Positions 60,501 through 64,000 of a DNA stretch of 64,000 nucleotides are shown piece by piece (the first letter of the stretch is position 1; every line of letters starts with the position of its first letter). The stretch is from Arcicella rosea (lineage in GTDB: Bacteria > Bacteroidota > Bacteroidia > Cytophagales > Spirosomataceae). The stretch is from the NCBI RefSeq assembly GCF_014204325.1, contig NZ_JACHKT010000030.1, positions 1-64,000 on the forward strand. Reading direction: 5' to 3'. The notes below the pieces were generated by a model that searched no databases, was not told where the DNA came from, and worked only from the letters and a program-made list of their open reading frames with translations. The translations under genes were made by a program, and so were the position numbers.

Positions 60501-60978
60501 GGCGGGTACTTATATCTTCTCTGCTAGTTATACCGACAAAGGTGGTAGCAATTTAGGCTCTTTAACGGGTGCTACAAGCATAACGTTGAGAAGTGCGAAG
60601 TTCAAAGCGAGTTCTTTTGATACGCAAAAAGAAACAATGAAATATACGATTGATGGACTCGGTGAAGCCGTTATCGCCATGACAGACAATTCATATATTT
60701 CTTTCAATAATATTGATTTTACAGGCATTAAAGCTTTCAGTTTAGCGGCTTTTGCAAGCGACGAACGTACCGTTGGTGGTATTATTGAAATCCGTTTAGA
60801 CAGCCCAATGGGACAATTAATAGGTAGCGGAAACGTAAGTAAATCTTCACAAGCTGCAACTAATATTTCCTTAAAAACACCATTGTTGGGTTCGCATAAT
60901 CTGTACTTGGTCTTCAAAAATTCAGAAGCCAAAGGAAAACCATTATTTGCTTTAACAGATATTACAGCAAATAAGTAA
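57589..60978 (+). CDS. ThuA - PQQ-type sugar dehydrogenase - PKD - cytochrome c fusion protein
   Basis: The 1129-residue exported protein has a signal peptide (AFILFLCFCTVTLFA, residues 7-21). A ThuA-like trehalose-utilisation domain follows (about 27-245; KVLIFSKTAGFRHSSIP, GGAFLGIHAASDTEYDWPWYG). Next is a glucose/sorbosone dehydrogenase beta-propeller (about 270-690; LMGVNIDPDFN, HTGGSVAWDSKGNLFLSTGDDTNP, MGNRNPYRISVD). Then come a PKD domain (about 700-790), a class I cytochrome c with CKSCH (heme Cys880, Cys883, His884) and a C-terminal carbohydrate-binding-like beta domain. It would oxidise a sugar in the periplasm and pass electrons through its own heme. The substrate is unknown; the architecture is recurrent in Bacteroidota. 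Confidence 0.92.
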   Translation: MKLKFQAFILFLCFCTVTLFAQNTNPLKGKKVLIFSKTAGFRHSSIPYCTKAIQKMGSENGFSVDTTENADNFNEANLKKYSVIIFNSTTGNVLTEPQQIAFERYIQAGGAFLGIHAASDTEYDWPWYGKLVGGYFNGHPGKNVSNVQNGKFVIKDRTHISTNFMPESLERKDEFYSFKNFNKDVHVLYTVDENSYKEGQMGDFHPMAWYHEFDGGRAFYTNWGHTNETFSEEIPLKHILGALQWAADGPALDYSKVKSVLPPDENRFTKTVLDEKLDEPTELVVLDNGKVIFGERKGLLKVYDPKKNATKVVADLSVYSKFEYGLMGVNIDPDFNKNKWIYLFYAPSVGMVGADTANRLSRFVYDDVKDSLLLSTEKVVLRVPVKRTECCHTGGSVAWDSKGNLFLSTGDDTNPFASQGFAPIDNKPGRSGWDARYTSSNTNDLRGKILRIKPTADGSAGAAPYTIPEGNLFPVGTDKTRPEIYVMGNRNPYRISVDQRNGFLYWGEVGPDAGENSTKYGPRGHDEVNQARKAGYFGWPLFVADNRAYNQRDFYKDSTWTKFDPAHPINDSPHNTGLRELPAAQKAFIYYPYADSPEFGAIVGKGGRNAMGGPVYYFDDFDANSKVKFPKYLDGKFFAYDWMRDWINLVSMKPNGDFISMERFMPNTKFSHPMDMQFAKDGSLYLLEYGQNWFAQNDDARLSRITFNAGNRSPVVVADADKKAGALPLKVSFSSAGTMDYENDVLKYEWTFTKGAKSTLANPSFTFTKAGVYKPILKVTDSAGNVTSTTLEIKVGNDMPKVILAIKGNKTFYWNDEKIAYEVNVSDKEDGSLANKKIKEDEVQVNIDYLEGFDKTVIAQGHQANLSVSAGKRLIELSDCKSCHAVDKKSIGPSYKEVAKKYSGKFEIEGKLSDKIIKGGGGVWGEQVMAAHPQLTKDDTKEMVKYILSLSDDKKVSKPVKGEYITKDNGKAGTYIFSASYTDKGGSNLGSLTGATSITLRSAKFKASSFDTQKETMKYTIDGLGEAVIAMTDNSYISFNNIDFTGIKAFSLAAFASDERTVGGIIEIRLDSPMGQLIGSGNVSKSSQAATNISLKTPLLGSHNLYLVFKNSEAKGKPLFALTDITANK

Positions 60979-61007
60979 TCTATGGATTAAATAAATCTTA
61001 TAAACAA

Positions 61008-61249
61008 AAACATGAGTCATCCCGAATTTTCTCACAAAAAAGCAAGTTTTAAAAGATTTCAATGTTTTTTGTATTTATTCTCGTCCTTACTTTTTGCCTT
61101 GATGCAAAAAGTAACAAAAAAATCAAGAATTCCTAAACTCGCTTCGCTCAAACAGTAGGAATTCGTTGTCCATCAATCATAAAAAAGCGGTCGAAAAACT
61201 AATTTCGACCGCTTTTTTATGATTTTAAAATTCGGGATGACTCATGTTT
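61008..61249. repeat. MITE-like hairpin element, copy 3 (inverted)
   Basis: About 242 bp bounded by terminal repeats at 61008-61030 and 61227-61249. Relative to copies 1 and 2 the element is reversed. It has hairpin 1 (perfect stem from ATCATAAAAAAGCGGTCGAA, about 61176-61224), hairpin A identical to copy 1, and a different hairpin B (TTACTTTTTGC / GCAAAAAGTAA). The loop of hairpin 1 reads in the opposite sense to the rest of the element. The long tail before the outer repeat seen in copies 1 and 2 is replaced by other sequence. It lies between converging genes. Confidence 0.85.
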
Positions 61250-61290
61250 CATGTATAAACAAACCTCAAATCGTCTTTGAAAAATTCATA

Positions 61291-61944
61291 TTAAACTCCT
61301 TTCCATTTAACAGCACAACCAACCGTTTTTGTGAAATTCCCAACCACTGGTCTGCCCGCTAAAAGATTATTAATCGCATCCTCTACATAACGTTTTGTAA
61401 CTGCATTGGCATCTTGTGTATTATCATCAATTCCACCAATATATTGTAAAATAAATTTGTCTCCTTCCTTTTTTACCACATAAACAGAAGGCGTTCTTGA
61501 TACGCCAAAAGCCTTTGAAGTAAGCTGGCTTTCATCTTGCAAATAAGGAAAAGTATATCCTTTGGCTTTAGCAACAACTTGCATATTCTCGAAAGAATCC
61601 TCTTCGTAAGCACTTGGATCATTCGGATTGATAGCAATTACGGGATAACCCTGCGAGGCAAATTTTTTATCTAAAGCCATGATTCTACTTTCATAAGCTT
61701 TAGAAAAAGGACAGTGATTACAAGTAAAAACAATGATATAACCTTTCACAGAACGATTATCAGCCATTGAAACAAAACTGCCCGAAGTGCTTCTTAGTTT
61801 AAAATCAGTAATAACATCGCCAATTGCATATCCTTTATCTGCTTTTTGTCTGTTTTCTTCCCCACTTTGCGTAAATCCAAATAGACTTGATAAAACGACT
61901 CCTAGTAAAAAAATCGTCTTTATATTTTTTATGTGTGTTTTCAT
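61291..61944 (-). CDS. secreted thioredoxin-fold protein (redoxin/AhpC-TSA-like)
   Basis: This 217-residue periplasmic protein has an N-terminal hydrophobic segment (IFLLGVVLSSLFGF, residues 11-24). A redoxin domain follows with the dicysteine active site CNHCP (Cys75, Cys78), GDVITDFKLRSTSGSFVSM, VIAINPNDPSAYEEDSFENM and the cis-Pro of FGVSRTPSVYVV. The usual reading is a thiol-disulphide exchange or peroxidase-like function in the envelope. It is next to another thioredoxin-like gene at 62038 on the same strand but 93 bp apart. Confidence 0.88.
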   Translation of the reverse strand: MKTHIKNIKTIFLLGVVLSSLFGFTQSGEENRQKADKGYAIGDVITDFKLRSTSGSFVSMADNRSVKGYIIVFTCNHCPFSKAYESRIMALDKKFASQGYPVIAINPNDPSAYEEDSFENMQVVAKAKGYTFPYLQDESQLTSKAFGVSRTPSVYVVKKEGDKFILQYIGGIDDNTQDANAVTKRYVEDAINNLLAGRPVVGNFTKTVGCAVKWKGV

Positions 61945-62037
61945 TTCCTGATATATTTTAAGTATCTAAATCATTTAGAAGTTAATGCCTTAATAAGTTT
62001 AATAGTTAAATTTAATTTTTGTTAATTATTATAGTAT

Positions 62038-62565
62038 TCAGTTTTGTATGGTAACAGGACACATTTTTTTTAGTTCATCACTAAACGATGTCATATTTAC
62101 TTTCCCTTCATAAAATTTTCTTTTCCTCAGGTTAGCATTCAGTACTAAAGTAGCAGGAATCGTTCCAGACCATTCTTTATCAATCAAATCAATCCAAGAA
62201 TTATAGTCTGGCTCATCCAGTAACACTACTTTGGATTTAATTTTATTTCGTTCTATTACATTTTTCAAGCTCGTTTCTGCATCTTTCACAAAGTCCATAC
62301 TCACTAGGATAAACTTTATTTTTTGTGGATTATATGTTGTGCTAAGCTCTTCAAAAAAAAGTAATTCTTCCATACAAGGTCTGCACCAAGTTGCCCAAAA
62401 ATGCAATACAACAGTTGTATCCGATACTTGATTTAGAACTTTTTGAAGATGCTCAAACTTTACAATCTCTACTTTTCTGTTTTGCCCATAAGTACCCAAA
62501 CAAGTACCGTACATTAAACAAACAAAAATTATTCCAATTCGTATTCTTAAATTTCTACTTCGCAT
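62038..62565 (-). CDS. TlpA-like secreted thioredoxin
   Basis: The 175-residue protein has a signal peptide (IGIIFVCLMYGTCLG, about residues 10-24). A single thioredoxin domain of the TlpA/ResA type follows, with active site WATWCRPCMEE (Cys61, Cys64) and the cis-Pro in GTIPATLVLN. Such proteins reduce disulphides in the periplasm, for example in cytochrome maturation. It precedes the other thioredoxin-like gene; the two may be co-transcribed. Confidence 0.88.
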   Translation of the reverse strand: MRSRNLRIRIGIIFVCLMYGTCLGTYGQNRKVEIVKFEHLQKVLNQVSDTTVVLHFWATWCRPCMEELLFFEELSTTYNPQKIKFILVSMDFVKDAETSLKNVIERNKIKSKVVLLDEPDYNSWIDLIDKEWSGTIPATLVLNANLRKRKFYEGKVNMTSFSDELKKMCPVTIQN

Positions 62566-62789
62566 TTTATTATCTTATACAAATGAGATTGATGCTAATT
62601 AACTAACGTATAATTTTATAAATTATGTGCCTCTTCTAGATTATTGTTAAAAACGAATATTACTACATTTTAGCTTTACCCATAACTATCTTACTATTAG
62701 ATTATTACGAAATAGATTATCCTTACTCATTTGTTAAATAATTTATAATAAATATAGAAAAATTCTTTCTCTTTTCAAAACAAAATACG

Positions 62790-62797
62790 TATCTTTG
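62790..62797 (+). promoter_or_regulatory. -7 promoter element for rplU-rpmA
   Basis: TATCTTTG matches TAnnTTTG exactly, 31 bp before the rplU ATG. It overlaps the first codons of a longer frame open from 62795, supporting the later start. Confidence 0.65.
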
Positions 62798-62827
62798 CGA
62801 CCCAATAAAATTATAACTAACAATAAA

Positions 62828-63139
62828 ATGTACGCAATCGTAGAAATCGCTGGTCAGCAATTTAAAGTTGAGAAAGACCTTTTCCTCTACACCCACCGTT
62901 TGGCGGGCGAGGAAGGCGCTGCACTGGTTTTCGATAAGGTTCTTCTTGTCGATAATGACGGAGACATCAAAATTGGTCTTCCAACTGTAGCAGGTGCTAC
63001 TGTAACAGGTAAAATTTTAGCTCACGTTCGTGGAGAAAAAGTAATTGTTTTCAAAAAGAAACGTCGTAAAGGATACCAAAAACAGAACGGTCACCGTCAG
63101 AATTTAACTAAAGTTTTAATTGAAGGAATTTCATTTTAG
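62828..63139 (+). CDS. rplU: 50S ribosomal protein L21
   Basis: L21 binds 23S rRNA and L20 in the large subunit. From the ATG at 62828 it has 103 residues: MYAIVEIAGQQFKVEKD, VLLVDNDGDIKIGLPTVAGATVTGKILAHVRGEKVIVFKKKRRKGYQKQNGHRQ, a complete L21. The frame extends 11 codons upstream, but that part lies in the promoter. It is first in the conserved rplU-rpmA pair. Confidence 0.97.
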   Translation: MYAIVEIAGQQFKVEKDLFLYTHRLAGEEGAALVFDKVLLVDNDGDIKIGLPTVAGATVTGKILAHVRGEKVIVFKKKRRKGYQKQNGHRQNLTKVLIEGISF

Positions 63140-63218
63140 TATTTAATGATTAATTTTATTCGTTAAGAGTTTCTTCAAAACGAAAATTAAAACGTTAAAT
63201 CGATAAACTAACAAAACA

Positions 63219-63473
63219 ATGGCACACAAAAAAGGTGCGGGTAGTTCGAAAAACGGTCGTGAGTCGCATAGTAAGCGTCTTGGAATCAAAATTTTTGGAG
63301 GTCAACCTGCAATTTCAGGGAACATTATTGTTCGTCAAAGAGGTACAGCACACAATCCTGGTCAAAATGTAGGTCTTGGTAAAGATCATACTTTATTTGC
63401 TTTGATTGACGGTACTGTTCACTTTAAAAAAGGATTTAAAGGACGTTCTTTTGTAGAAGTTCTTCCTGCTTAA
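63219..63473 (+). CDS. rpmA: 50S ribosomal protein L27
   Basis: L27 contacts the tRNA acceptor ends at the peptidyl-transferase centre. The 84-residue sequence [64 protein letters not shown] is complete and typical. It begins 79 bp after rplU. Confidence 0.97.
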   Translation: MAHKKGAGSSKNGRESHSKRLGIKIFGGQPAISGNIIVRQRGTAHNPGQNVGLGKDHTLFALIDGTVHFKKGFKGRSFVEVLPA

Positions 63474-63511
63474 TAGTGGCAAATAACTAAGGTTATTCCA
63501 TTATAATTCTT

Positions 63512-63553
63512 TAGAAGAGATTAACGATTGAATTTATTCAACGTTAATCTCTT
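63512..63553 (+). terminator. terminator of rplU-rpmA
   Basis: AGAAGAGATTAACG and CGTTAATCTCTTCT pair, with an inner TTGAA/TTCAA extension, and are followed by TCTTTTT. It lies 38 bp after the rpmA stop. Confidence 0.8.
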
Positions 63554-63606
63554 CTTCTTTTTGGGGCTTTTATAGAAAGGTAAAATTTAATATTACTTTC
63601 TTAGTA

Positions 63607-63695
63607 AAGTCTTTTACATTTGCGACAAAACAATCTATCAATCCATTGACCTGTAAACATTTAGTTGTTTATGAGCAATGGCTTTTTTGTTTTTG
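63607..63695 (+). ncRNA. candidate small RNA with its own promoter and terminator
   Basis: TACATTTG (about 63608-63615) matches the -7 consensus. About 70 bases follow, folding as CCATTG ... GTAAACA-TTTAGT-TGTTTAT ... CAATGG, then CTTTTTTGTTTTTG. A promoter box followed by a compact stem-loop and T-run without a reading frame is what a small RNA looks like. It could instead be the leader of the edge gene. Confidence 0.35.
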
Positions 63696-63766
63696 TAATG
63701 ACGTGACTTTGAAAGAATTCACCAATATGAATCCAAACCTTTAAAACATTTGGAATTTAGCATTAA

Positions 63767-63799
63767 ACGCCATTCTTAGTAAGAATGGCGTTTTTTTGT
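63767..63799 (+). terminator. perfect hairpin terminator
   Basis: AACGCCATTCTT-AGT-AAGAATGGCGTT followed by TTTTT. It lies in the region between rpmA and the edge gene. Confidence 0.85.
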
Positions 63800-63917
63800 A
63801 CTATTCTTTGAACTCGTTTTATAGTCTAAATTGTTAACAAACATATAATCAATTACTTAATCGGTATCTTAAACATTGATTATACATTTGTATAGTAATA
63901 TTTTAAACATTAATAAT

Positions 63918-64000
63918 ATGAGACAAAGCTTAGCGATTTTCCAACGGAACGATTGGAGAGATTTTCAGACAAGACGAAATGTCAATCGAAAAAATGTAAA
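63918..64000 (+). CDS. partial coding region at the right edge
   Basis: ATG at 63918 opens a frame of 27 codons beginning MRQSLAIFQRNDWRDFQ and continues past the window edge without a stop. Arg/Asn-rich, no family recognised. A TACATTTG box about 30 bp upstream (near 63886) supports a gene start. Too short to be sure. Confidence 0.4.
   Translation, partial: MRQSLAIFQRNDWRDFQTRRNVNRKNV

Noticed and set aside
1-64000. tRNA or rRNA genes
   Set aside because: Intergenic regions were read for cloverleaf-like and rRNA-like sequence and none was convincing; a covariance search would be needed to exclude them fully.

Overview
The window is a contiguous stretch of an AT-rich chromosome from the Bacteroidota, most probably an aerobic, nitrate-assimilating member of the Cytophagales (Emticicia/Arcicella/Spirosomataceae-like). 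This placement is an inference from protein style: DUF5117-type metalloproteases, a GH125 mannosidase, a ThuA-PQQ dehydrogenase-PKD-cytochrome c fusion, a long S16, several promoters with the Bacteroidota -7 motif TAnnTTTG, and a Bacteroidota-style integrase Arm domain. No rRNA or tRNA gene was recognised.

Layout. 1-8.0 kb: an SDR oxidoreductase, a secreted hypothetical protein, a ten-unit 41-bp tandem array, a Uma2-type nuclease, a large secreted zinc protease, an EamA transporter broken by one in-frame TGA, and a secreted alpha/beta hydrolase. 8.3-17.7 kb: a glycosyltransferase, the rpsP-rimM-trmD cluster, a membrane GMC dehydrogenase with its small lipoprotein subunit, a DEAD-box helicase and a GH125 mannosidase. 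17.8-24.0 kb: an island between two ~200-bp direct copies of a palindrome-rich repeat. It holds a hypothetical gene and a tight three-gene operon: a 5-methylcytosine methyltransferase with an integrase-like Arm domain and a large internal insertion, a DGQHR/DndB-like protein and a HEPN-like protein. This is the best candidate for an undescribed (defence-type) system. 24.0-32.2 kb: two glycosyltransferases, a DUF2520 protein with KdsC, trpFB, a MaoC hydratase and an ECF sigma/membrane gene pair.

32.5-50.3 kb is a complete nitrate assimilation region. It has a rubredoxin-tailed nitrite-reductase-like protein, a molybdopterin nitrate reductase fused to a FAD/NAD reductase and a BFD [2Fe-2S] domain, an NrtA-B-D-type ABC uptake system, an outer-membrane porin, the siroheme methyltransferase CobA/SumT, NirB and NirD, and a two-component pair whose sensor carries a NarX/PilJ-like domain. 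The porin and nrtA mRNAs both begin with a hairpin capped by the same UGGGGG hexaloop, suggesting shared post-transcriptional control.

50.3-64 kb: an AlkD-like repair protein, an RhlE-type helicase, two coiled-coil proteins (one PspA-like in style), small secreted proteins, KduI, the 1129-residue ThuA/PQQ/cytochrome fusion, two thioredoxin-fold proteins, rplU-rpmA, and a gene cut by the right edge.

Scattered through the window is a family of ~250-bp MITE-like elements (complete at 15955-16222, 32206-32458 and 61008-61249; an old core at 8082-8181). All four lie between converging genes, carry strong terminator-like hairpins and show compensatory changes in their stems. They probably act as bidirectional terminators.
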